A stretch of DNA of 64,000 nucleotides from Pterois miles. Its lineage: Eukaryota; Chordata; Actinopteri; Perciformes; Scorpaenidae. The DNA lies in the NCBI GenBank assembly GCA_947000775.1, contig CAMQGK010000567.1:9293001-9357000 (forward strand). The letters are read 5' to 3'. The notes beneath the pieces are model-generated. The model was not told where the DNA came from, did no database searches, and worked only from the letters and a program-made list of their open reading frames with translations. The position numbers and the translations under genes are program-made. Below, piece after piece: positions 28,121 to 33,420 of this stretch (positions within the stretch are counted from its first letter, which is position 1; the number at the start of each line of letters is the position of its first letter).

Positions 28121-30332
28121 TGTGTGGTTGTTGTTGAAACAAGGATTATTTTATTTAGAGTGCTCGAGGTGCAGCAAGCTGTAATATGTGAGTGTACTGA
28201 TGCTCATCTCCATGACAACGCTGTTAAACACAATATAGCAGCCATCTTAGCTGCAGTCCCAGCCAAATGACTTAAAACAATACCCTTCCCTCATAGCAGG
28301 AGCATAGCAGGTTCAAATATGTTTCATATCGAGGACTTTCCATGATCTAAATTTAAATACAAGGATGCGGCATTTGAGCTGGCAACAACTGTATATGTGT
28401 GTATATGTGTGTGTGTGCGCGCGTCGTCGTATTACTGTGAATCCACTCTAAACAGAGGAGGTGCAGCACTCAAATATTTGTAGAAGGAGCCCGTCAGGCA
28501 TCTAAAGCACACAGAAGTGCCTGTGTGAGGAGCCAGAGAGTGGAAATGGGCCGCAGCAGCTGATTAATCAATCAGCTAGAATACCATGATGCCGCTGTGA
28601 TGCACTGTGAGGGTGTGAAGAGTGTCAACACGCATACATGCTCACACACATAATCTATCACGCGGATGCTGACACTTGGTCTCCTATAAACACACACACA
28701 CACACTTAAGCTCTTGCCCCCGACACACACAAAGGGTTGTACAGTAATTGCTGTTCAGTGGGATGTGTAGGGTCCCATCGGGTTTTGTAGTAAATTCATG
28801 GAGCCAAATTGGTAATTATTTACCACAATAGTGCGGGGCTGATTCTGGTTAATTACAGCTGGCTAATTGTCCCCATTCTGTGCGTTCCACCACACTGCAT
28901 GAGCACTGTATTCTGGACTAATGATATGGAATAAGAGAGCCCAGCTGTGTGCAATGACTCTCTCCAGCCTTTTTATCCGATGCTGTCCTCCCGTTACTTT
29001 GCTTGATTTCATTTGGCTGGTCTCCCCGTCGCCCTCTCCTCAGATCTTTTGCTCCCACTTTTATCTCTCTCAAATTTTCATTCACTTTTACTCTCACTAA
29101 TCTGCTGCTTTATCACAACTGTCTCGGTTGGACCACCACTTTGGTTTCAGACTGAAATATCTCAATTGCTATTCAATGAATTGCTGTGAATTTTGGTGCA
29201 GACATTCATGCCCCCCCCCCTCTGGATGAAAAGTGATAGTTCTGGGTCCATTAGTTTTCCATATAACGACATGATCAGGTCAAAGTGTTAAAGGGATAGT
29301 TTGGGTGTTTTGAAGTGGGGTTTATGAGCTACTTTTCCATAGCCAGTGTGTTACCTACAGTAGATGATGGCTGGTATGCCCCCAGTTTGGAGAAGCAGAC
29401 AGGAGTTAGTGCAAAGCAATGGAAAAGTACCTCTTGCAACCCCACTTCAGAACACCTAAACTATGTCTTTAATTTGCTCAGTGCTGTAGTTTATGACCAA
29501 ATATCTGTAAAACTAATAACATTAGTTGCTAACACACTAAACCAAGATGTTGAACATGAACATGAACATGTACTTTCCAGACATGGTCATGTTAGCATGC
29601 AGATGTTAACATTTAGTTCTAGCACTGTTGTGCCAAAGTCACAGAGCTGCTAGCATGGCTAAAGACACATGCTCTTGTGTTTTATTTACCCTGTTTTCAT
29701 TTTACTAATGGATCTCTGTCTGCAATTTCTGACATATGCCATTTGTCTGTATGAGTAGGTCACGTTCACATTGTTTCCACTCCCAAGTTATAATATTTTT
29801 CTTTTGCTGTCCTTCCTTTCCAGGTCTCAGTAACATCATAGGAATTATTGTCTATATCTCTGCCAACTCGGGTGACCCGGGCCAGAGTGACAGCAAAAAG
29901 TCCTACTCCTACGGCTGGTCCTTCTACTTTGGCGCCCTGTCCTTCATCATGGCAGAAATGGTGGGCGTGTTGGCCGTGCACATGTTCATCGAGAAGCACC
30001 GCAAGCTACGAGCCAAGTCCCGCACCGAGCTCATCAAAAAGTCCGCCTTCAGCCGCATCCCCTCCTATCGCTACCGCTTCCGGCGTCGCTCCAGTGTGCG
30101 TTCCTCCGAGGCCCCGAGCCGCGACGCCTCACCGCTGGGGAAAGGCGGCTACACGGGGCCCGCCGCCTCCGAGATGCCCATGTACACGCTGTACCCGCGG
30201 GAGGCGGGCAACGCCGGCACCAAACCTGGCGGCGGCATGGGCGGGCTGCTCAACTCGGAGAGGGAGTTCCTCCAGAGCAGCACGCTCACTAAAGACAGCA
30301 AGGACCCCAACCGCAGGACCACGCCCGTCTGA
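2216..30332 (+). CDS. cacng3: cacng3: voltage-dependent calcium channel gamma-3 subunit (TARP gamma-3), complete gene
   Basis: Four exons join in phase (2216-2432, 23132-23215, 27365-27505, 29824-30332), all with GT/AG introns, to a 316-residue protein, close to the usual family length. TARPs are four-pass membrane proteins of the claudin fold that bind AMPA-type glutamate receptors, traffic them to synapses and slow their gating. Visible: transmembrane segments near residues 10-32, 104-127, 135-159 and 177-202; the claudin signature W35, GLW64-66, C69 and C79 in the first extracellular loop; an N-glycosylation sequon N50-D-T; the YSYGWSFYFGA block before TM4; an arginine/serine-rich cytoplasmic tail (RFRRRSS) with likely kinase sites; and the C-terminal PDZ ligand TTPV that binds PSD-95. 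Exon 1-2 residues (CRVKSSGDNDTSRKNEEV, FRGVCKKIDHFPEDAD) are closer to gamma-3 than gamma-2, as I know the human proteins. The neighbouring rbbp6 supports gamma-3. Whether this is the a or b teleost duplicate cannot be decided. Confidence 0.96.
2460..2570 (+). repeat. (TC)n(TG)n microsatellite beside the exon 1 donor
   Basis: A short TC run passes into about 40 TG units, starting some 27 bp downstream of the exon 1 splice donor of cacng3. The sense transcript would therefore carry a long UG repeat right after the 5' splice site. Confidence 0.95.
3499..3571 (-). mobile_element. 3' tail of a fish non-LTR retrotransposon or SINE
   Basis: Read on the minus strand this is a gggaaattc...aataaagg-type tail followed by a repeated ATCTT microsatellite, the typical 3' terminus of several fish LINE/SINE families. 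Only the tail is recognisable, so the family cannot be named. Confidence 0.45.
4120..4533 (+). repeat. interspersed repeat, family R1, copy 1
   Basis: About 410 bp that recurs at 50660-51712, in the same orientation. Shared blocks include ACATGAGTTTATGG, the stretch from TTCAAGT to GGTCCCAT, and the end block from GTGTTCAGTTGTACTTAGCTCC to GTCTATGGT-like sequence. It ends with a TGACGTCAC motif seen in both copies. It has no coding capacity and is probably a non-autonomous DNA transposon; the superfamily is not determined. Confidence 0.75.
4811..4855 (+). repeat. (CA)n microsatellite
   Basis: About 22 CA units in cacng3 intron 1, one of the few long CA-oriented tracts on the sense strand of this gene. 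Confidence 0.95.
5656..5975 (+). mobile_element. tRNA-derived SINE, copy 1
   Basis: Starts with a tRNA-like head: a box-A-like TAGCTCAGTCTGTAGG near 5667 and a box-B GGTTCAAGTCC at 5711-5721. A tRNA-unrelated body follows, with a tail ending in GGGACTAATAAAGG. A second copy lies inverted at 18040-18349. The head is not a real tRNA gene, since the remainder does not fold into a cloverleaf. It sits next to the inverted-repeat element that follows. Confidence 0.85.
5983..6608. mobile_element. MITE-like element with an internal minisatellite
   Basis: The ends are inverted copies: the left part around TCAGTCGCTATAAACACCAT (5990-6010) pairs with the right part around CTATGGGGCTTATTGCGACTGA (6568-6590). 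The match continues inward over roughly 55 bp with mismatches. Inside, 6115-6270 is a short tandem array with the motif TTTAGGTTTAGGCAACACA. No transposase is present and no clear target duplication was found. Confidence 0.6.
6115..6270 (-). repeat. minisatellite of TTTAGGTTTAGGCAACA-type units
   Basis: Four to five diverged units of about 33-36 bp. The core (reverse complement TGTTGCCTAAACCTAAA) resembles the unit of the much larger array at 32580-33420, so the two may share an origin. Confidence 0.7.
7330..7660 (+). repeat. possible degenerate retrotransposon (LTR or LINE end)
   Basis: The composition and phrases such as CTGATTGTTTCCACCTGT and the TGTGAGTCTTGCTTTTGAGTCC end resemble the ends of a common fish retroelement as I remember it. 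No protein-coding part is seen and boundaries are uncertain. Confidence 0.3.
8749..9420 (+). mobile_element. Tc1/mariner-like transposon, degenerate
   Basis: Begins with a Tc1-type terminal motif (TACACTATAGGACCAAAAAT at 8749-8768). Near 9255-9360 a plus-strand frame reads VPDFSNAVVAKWEQIAAARF, resembling the C-terminal end of fish Tc1-like transposases. Most of the transposase is deleted or unrecognisable, and the right terminal repeat is missing, so the element is dead. Confidence 0.6.
9680..9970. repeat. alternating polypyrimidine/polypurine tracts
   Basis: A pyrimidine-rich stretch (about 9690-9750) is followed by a GA-rich purine stretch ending in about ten G (9752-9843), then another pyrimidine-rich stretch (9900-9970). 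Overlapping open frames on both strands are composition artefacts. Confidence 0.8.
10350..10775 (+). repeat. interspersed repeat, family R2, copy 1
   Basis: Contains the recurring blocks CTGAAATATC, ACTATTGGATGGATTG, CATCATGAGATC, TACTTTGGTTTATGACCAAA and CATGTTAGCATGCTGA. The same ordered blocks occur at 29145-29665 and 38095-39108, and on the minus strand at 43320-43500 and 56690-57020. No coding capacity; a very common fish repeat type, superfamily not determined. Confidence 0.75.
11340..11889. mobile_element. 550-bp element with CCTCCGCCAAG terminal inverted repeats
   Basis: The left end CCTCCGCCAAG (11340-11350) and right end CTTGGCGGAGG (11879-11889) are perfect inverted repeats. Inside are the phrases AACTCAAAAACTTATGAACG and GATTTTGATGAAATTTTCAG near the left end. 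Similar sequences are widespread in animal genomes as I recall. A 98-residue open frame (11481-11777) has no family I recognise and overlaps the repeat consensus, so I do not call it a gene. Confidence 0.75.
12421..12471 (+). repeat. (TG)n microsatellite
   Basis: About 25 TG units in cacng3 intron 1. Confidence 0.95.
13282..13328 (+). repeat. (TG)n microsatellite
   Basis: About 22 TG units with late TGCG interruptions, in cacng3 intron 1. Confidence 0.95.
14640..15445 (-). mobile_element. LINE-1-type retrotransposon remnant (reverse transcriptase part)
   Basis: On the minus strand a frame at 15039-14848 reads SRQGCPVLSLLYSLAIKPLA, the conserved reverse-transcriptase block that L1-clade elements show as RQGCPLSPLLFALAIEPLA. 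Just upstream on that strand, in another frame, FGFGTKIVH*IKTI matches the preceding L1 block in order. Further downstream a piece like KYPGIST fits the later KYLGI block. Stops and frameshifts make it a dead fossil. Confidence 0.75.
16967..17313 (-). mobile_element. hAT-type MITE
   Basis: Terminal inverted sequences: left CAGCTGCATCAATTAATTGA, right end reading inward as TAGGACTGCAACTAACAATT. The body contains blocks such as TTGGCCTTTGAGAAAAACTG and CACCATTTTCTGACATTTCA, familiar from a very common fish hAT MITE. Flanking TCTCAATT (left) and TCTCGATC (right) may be a decayed 8-bp target duplication (6/8). Confidence 0.7.
18006..18035 (+). repeat. (GAA)n tract at the SINE tail
   Basis: About nine GAA units lie immediately beyond the 3' tail of the inverted SINE. 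They are (TTC)n when read in the SINE direction, typical of a SINE-terminal microsatellite. Confidence 0.85.
18040..18349 (-). mobile_element. tRNA-derived SINE, copy 2 (inverted)
   Basis: A close relative of the copy at 5656-5975 on the opposite strand. Box B reads GGTTCAAGTCC on the minus strand (18286-18296), the head GGGGCGGCAGTAGCTCAGTC ends at 18349, and the tail carries ACTAATAAAGG. Inserted into the hAT-like element, hence younger than it. Confidence 0.85.
19108..19176 (+). repeat. (TG)n microsatellite
   Basis: About 30 TG units with one interruption, in cacng3 intron 1. Confidence 0.95.
19569..19632 (+). repeat. (TG)n microsatellite
   Basis: About 32 TG units in cacng3 intron 1. 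Confidence 0.95.
19838..19997 (+). mobile_element. TTAA-ended MITE, family R3, left-end fragment
   Basis: Starts TTAAAGGAACAGTATGGAG and continues with ATCTATCAGCAGAAATGGAA, matching the left half of the full copy at 41807-42218. The right half is missing. Confidence 0.75.
21835..21859 (+). repeat. poly-C run of 25
   Basis: An uninterrupted run of 25 C at the end of a pyrimidine-rich stretch (21700-21860), 90 bp before a long TG tract. Confidence 0.95.
21949..22016 (+). repeat. (GT)34 microsatellite, left arm of an inverted pair
   Basis: 34 uninterrupted GT units, separated by 86 bp from a complementary (CA)30 tract. Confidence 0.97.
22103..22162 (+). repeat. (CA)30 microsatellite, right arm of an inverted pair
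   Basis: 30 CA units, complementary to the GT tract 86 bp upstream. In the cacng3 transcript the two could pair into a stem of up to about 60 bp. Confidence 0.97.
22313..22366 (+). repeat. (TG)n microsatellite with TGCG interruptions
   Basis: About 25 TG/CG-interrupted units in cacng3 intron 1. Confidence 0.9.
23132..23215 (+). CDS. cacng3: cacng3 coding exon 2
   Basis: 84 bp (28 codons, shifted phase) encoding residues 73-101, GTFRGVCKKIDHFPEDADYE... up to EYLLR, the rest of the first extracellular loop including C79. Acceptor CTCTGCAG, donor C|GTAAGT. Size and sequence are as usual for exon 2 of TARP genes. Confidence 0.96.
24750..24920 (+). promoter_or_regulatory. GC-box/CCAAT cluster inside cacng3 intron 2
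   Basis: A GC-rich island in an AT-rich intron. CCAAT occurs at 24763-24767 and 24795-24799, GGGGGCGGGG at 24854-24863, and a TTATAT motif directly follows at 24865-24870. The order CCAAT, GC box, TATA-like resembles a core promoter pointing to the right, toward exon 3. It could drive a shorter or non-coding transcript, or be an enhancer; this is inference only. Confidence 0.35.
24991..25052 (+). repeat. (GT)31 microsatellite
   Basis: 31 uninterrupted GT units in cacng3 intron 2. Confidence 0.97.
25408..25476 (+). repeat. (GT)n microsatellite
   Basis: About 34 GT units in cacng3 intron 2. Confidence 0.97.
25862..26030 (+). mobile_element. tRNA-derived SINE fragment, second family
   Basis: The head reads GGCTGCTGTGGCTTAGTGGT, then a degenerate box-B-like GGTTGGCGGCTCC. 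The body has CTGTCTACATGTCGAAGTG and CTGAACCCAAGTTGCTCC, phrases of a common fish SINE. The tail is missing. Distinct from the SINE at 5656 and 18040. Confidence 0.6.
27172..27250 (+). repeat. (TA)n microsatellite just before exon 3
   Basis: About 36 TA units ending 114 bp upstream of cacng3 exon 3. Open Ile-Tyr frames over it are artefacts. Confidence 0.97.
27365..27505 (+). CDS. cacng3: cacng3 coding exon 3
   Basis: 141 bp encoding the rest of Arg101 to the first base of Gly148: AVRASSIFPIMSVGLLFLGG through ILSAGIFFVSA. This is TM2 and the first half of TM3 with the short RSRHN loop between them. Acceptor GTGCAG, donor G|GTCAGT. Confidence 0.96.
28089..28118 (+). repeat. (TG)n microsatellite
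   Basis: About 15 TG units in cacng3 intron 3. Confidence 0.9.
28558..28577. promoter_or_regulatory. palindrome with two PBX-HOX-type sites
   Basis: AGCTGATT, spacer AATC, AATCAGCT: perfect 8-bp arms. It holds TGATTAAT on the plus strand and TGATTGAT on the minus strand, both fitting the TGATTNAT composite of PBX-HOX. It lies in a non-repetitive part of intron 3 (28440-28960) that also has several TAATTA/TAATTG sites. Candidate enhancer piece; binding is not shown. Confidence 0.3.
29145..29665 (+). repeat. interspersed repeat, family R2, copy 2 (interrupted)
   Basis: Shows the ordered R2 blocks CTGAAATATCTCAATTGC, TTTATGACCAAATATCTG, CATGTTAGCATGCAGATGTT and AGAGCTGCTAGCATGGCT, split by the MITE at 29288-29472. 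The two halves continue across the insertion. Confidence 0.75.
29288..29472. mobile_element. piggyBac-type MITE with TTAA flanks
   Basis: 185 bp bounded by TTAA (29288-29291 and 29469-29472). Ends are inverted: left TTAAAGGGATAGTTTGGGTG, right read inward TTAAAGACATAGTTTAGGTG, with the similarity continuing to AAGTGGGGTT over about 35 bp. TTAA duplication is the mark of piggyBac-superfamily insertion. No transposase. Confidence 0.85.
29824..30332 (+). CDS. cacng3: cacng3 coding exon 4 (terminal)
   Basis: 509 bp from the rest of Gly148 to the TGA at 30330-30332, encoding residues 149-316: end of TM3, the GDPGQSDSKKSYSYGWS loop, TM4 and the whole cytoplasmic tail to RRTTPV. The codons are strongly GC-rich at third positions, unlike the AT-rich introns. 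The acceptor is TTTCCAG|GTCTCAG. Compared with mammalian gamma-3, the tail has a glycine/alanine-rich piece (about 272-288). Confidence 0.96.
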
Positions 30333-31760
30333 GAGGTGCTGGCTGCAGATATATCGCCCAATCAGAGTATCAGAGATGAGGATGATGAGAATACAGGGGG
30401 AGTGTGAGCTAAAGTGGGGGACACACAGGGTTATGGGGGTGGGAGTGGGGTTTGATAAACTTTGACTGTGAACTGTGAACTTTTAGCCTTTGAACTGTGA
30501 ATCCTGAGCCCTGTGAGAGTTTGTGTGTGTAGCAGGGTCAGTTTTGATGGAGAAGTTGTTCCCAACTCCACTTTACCACATATCACTGTAGTTATACCTG
30601 TAACTCCTTACATTATGAAGGCACATTCAATTTATGTTCATGAGTCTTATGTTCATAAATTGGCTTTTTCGAGGGGGAAACAGGATTGACCAAAAGCATT
30701 TCATAAGTGGTTTGCTGTTTGGGGCATCTTCTCCTTAAAAAATGAAAATAATGTGAACTAAAGGAGAAGAGGGAAGAGGTGAGAGACTCTGCGTGATCTT
30801 TGACCTTTTGACCTCTGTCCTCCTGACCCTTTCAGATAGCAGCTGGATCAGCGCAGGGAACAGACTCAGAGCTCCGAGCTGTCTCTCTGATTATTTCAAA
30901 GTGTGGACGTTAACACCTCAGGATCGAGATTGATTCATTTTCAGTTCAGCTGGATTCAAAACATAAATTGAAGATGCAGTTTGTCCATTTTACGGCAGCA
31001 CATCTGTGGCACTAGTTATTATTTTCTACACATATTGTATATACTTTCATATTGATTGATGGAAAAGCTCACTTCATAGCTGACTGAACTGAATCTGAAT
31101 TGAGCTCATCCCTGGTACCCCCATCTCTCTGATCCCAGGTCAGTTGTTAAACCTGCGTAGTGGTTTTTTTTTGTGTTGTTTTTTTTGATGAAGGGAAACA
31201 CTGACTACAGATCAGCTGTTGGGGGGAGAAAAGGTGTGACTCAACAAAAATCTCTTTTAGATGGTAACGTTAGATCATTGGTGCTTCCTTTTACCCCTGA
31301 TTTCAGCCACACAAGTCATCTCTTGATTTATTTTTTTCACCTAAAACTTAAAAACATGATTAAATATGCGTCTTGTCTGTCCGCCTTCACTCGTCACCTT
31401 TTCACCTTCCCCATTTCTCTGTGTAGCCCCATAACTCACCTCACTGCCACCCTCTGCACACCACCCTCTCTTTCTCTTTTAGGTTCAGTCTTCCGTTGGT
31501 GTCGCTCGTAGACTAGTTAGGGTTTTTTGGAGGTTGGTGGTTCAGGGTACTGGGGAGAAGAGACCACTGAGCTGTGAATATGCTTTAAGGCCGAGCCAAA
31601 AAAGACATTTAACAAACAGATGGACGTTTTTTTGTTTGCCCACTACCTCTTGGTCAATATCTTTCAGATGAATCTAATATAAAGTTGTCTTTTATTGCCA
31701 GAACAATTGTCAAAGATTTCAGCTGCAGAAAATAAATACTAAGAAAATGCTCCCTTCAGT
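30333..31760 (+). other. probable 3' UTR of cacng3
   Basis: No coding exon. Unique-looking sequence continues from the stop codon to an AATAAA at 31731-31736. The true 3' end may be earlier or later; it cannot be set from sequence. Confidence 0.45.
31731..31736 (+). terminator. candidate cacng3 poly(A) signal
   Basis: AATAAA in an A-rich context about 1.4 kb after the cacng3 stop codon. No strong GU-rich element follows directly, so this is tentative. Confidence 0.3.
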
Positions 31761-32580
31761 CTAAAGTACACCTCTCTCTTCTCTAATCGGCTGAAAATGA
31801 ATTTATACGTGGCCCACAATTTAAAGATAAATAGATGGAATTGGCAGAAGTCTCATGTATTATTCAGAGGATTTGTGCTCCATCCATTCAGCTGCCACTC
31901 ACAGCCTCTCCTCCTCTTTATCTCCCTTACATGTGCACATACTGTATGCATCCGCATACACACACACACACAAGCCTATACACTCATGTCTCCTGGCTGT
32001 CATGGTCCTATCATATTCAAACACCTGTAGAGTTTTTACTGTGCAACACATCAATGTGTTTACATTCATCTCTCTTTCTCTTGCTCTCTCTCACATTTAT
32101 ACACATAAAAACACTGAATATAAATTTGGTGCCCTCCTTTTGACACTCTCTGTATACTATGTTGGCACTATTTAGTATTGAAGCCGTGCAGTGATTGGAT
32201 GATAAAGTGTTAGATAAGAGGAGAGATTGAAACAATATAGTAATACAATCTCTATGAGTAGTTACACACAGTATCTGTGCTGTTTTTGACTGATCACTCC
32301 CCCATTGAACCATACTGGAATTTTGTTTCAGTAACTTAAATCAGGCTGTTATGAAACACCGTTCGTAGCAATACCTACGAAAAGTAATGCACTGTAATTC
32401 ATATATATCCCACAAAATCAGTTTGTTTATAATCCACGTAATCGTGAAGCAGGAAAGATAAAGAGCAACTAATGCTGCACAGGGTGGAGGTCGGGAAACT
32501 AGACATCATCTGTGATTTATTTGTCTCATAACTTCAACACTTTTGTTACACTACTTATGGAGTTATTTTAACCCAAACGG
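31761..32580. other. intergenic, nothing definite
   Basis: AT-rich sequence with short CA tracts (around 31955-31975); open frames on both strands have no recognisable domains. Confidence 0.6.
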
Positions 32581-33420
32581 CAATCTTTTCCTAAGCGTAA
32601 GTTGTTGGGGTTTTTTCTACTTAAACCTAACCAAGTCAATCTTTACCAAAACCTAATCCAATCAATCATTACCTATTACCTAACCTTTAATTACCTAACT
32701 AACTCAATCTTACCTAAACCTAACTAAGTTGATCTTTACCTAAGCCTAACTAAGTTGCTCTTTACCTAAACCTAACCACGTCAGTCTTTCTAGACCTAAC
32801 CAAGTCGATCTTTACCTAAACTTAGCAAAGTCAGTCTTTTCTAAACCTAACCAAGTCTATCTTTTCCAAAACTTAACTAAGTCAATCCTTCCTTAAACCT
32901 AATTATGTAGTTTTGTTGCCTAAACCTAAGTTGATCTATATCTAAATCTAACCAAGTCTATCTTTACCTAAACCTAATTAAGTCCGTCTTTACCTAAACC
33001 TAGCCAAACCAATCTTTTCTAAACCTACCCAAGTCGATCTTTTCCTAAACCTAACCAGTCAATCCCTTCTTAAACCTAACTATGTAGTTTTATTGCCTAA
33101 ACCTAAGTCAATCATTTTCTAAACCTGACCCAGTTAATCTTTTTCTAAACCTAGCCAAGTTGATCTTTTCCTAAATCTAAACCAATTGATCTTTTTCTAT
33201 ACCTAGCCAAGTCAGTCTTTTCCTAAACCTAGCCAAGTCAATCTTTTTCTATGCCTCACCAAGTTGATCTTTTCCTAAACCTAGCCAAGTCAATCCTTTC
33301 CTAAACTTAACCAAGTAAATCTTTTCCTAAACCTAACCAAGTCAATGTTTTTCTAAATCTAACCCAGTCAATCTCTATCTAAACCTCAGTGGTTTTGTTG
33401 CCTAAACCGCACCAATTTGT
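32580..33420 (+). repeat. large minisatellite, about 26-bp unit
   Basis: Roughly 30 diverged units of about 26 bp with consensus near CCTAAACCTAACCAAGTCAA plus TCTTTT. Units differ by point changes, 1-2 bp length changes and a few larger variants with TAGTTTTGTTGCCTAAAC. It is not telomeric DNA, since the CCTAAACC part is embedded in a longer unit. Related short motifs occur at 6115-6270 and near 43570. Confidence 0.9.

Larger units (their letters stand above)
27506..29823 (+). other. cacng3 intron 3
   Basis: 2.3 kb, no exon inside. Carries a TG tract, a non-repetitive stretch at 28440-28960 with homeodomain-type motifs, and a family R2 repeat (29145-29665) that contains a TTAA-flanked MITE. 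Confidence 0.85.

Noticed and set aside
29736..29823. N-terminal extension of the terminal cacng3 exon (open frame from 29736)
   Set aside because: It is intron sequence ahead of a good polypyrimidine tract and CAG acceptor; the family protein requires splicing at 29823/29824.
32580..33420. Interstitial telomeric repeat
   Set aside because: CCTAAACC cores occur, but the unit is about 26 bp with a non-telomeric half; no runs of CCCTAA.
32580..33420. CRISPR-like array of short repeats
   Set aside because: Units are contiguous and diverge throughout, with no unique spacers, no cas genes, and a vertebrate setting.
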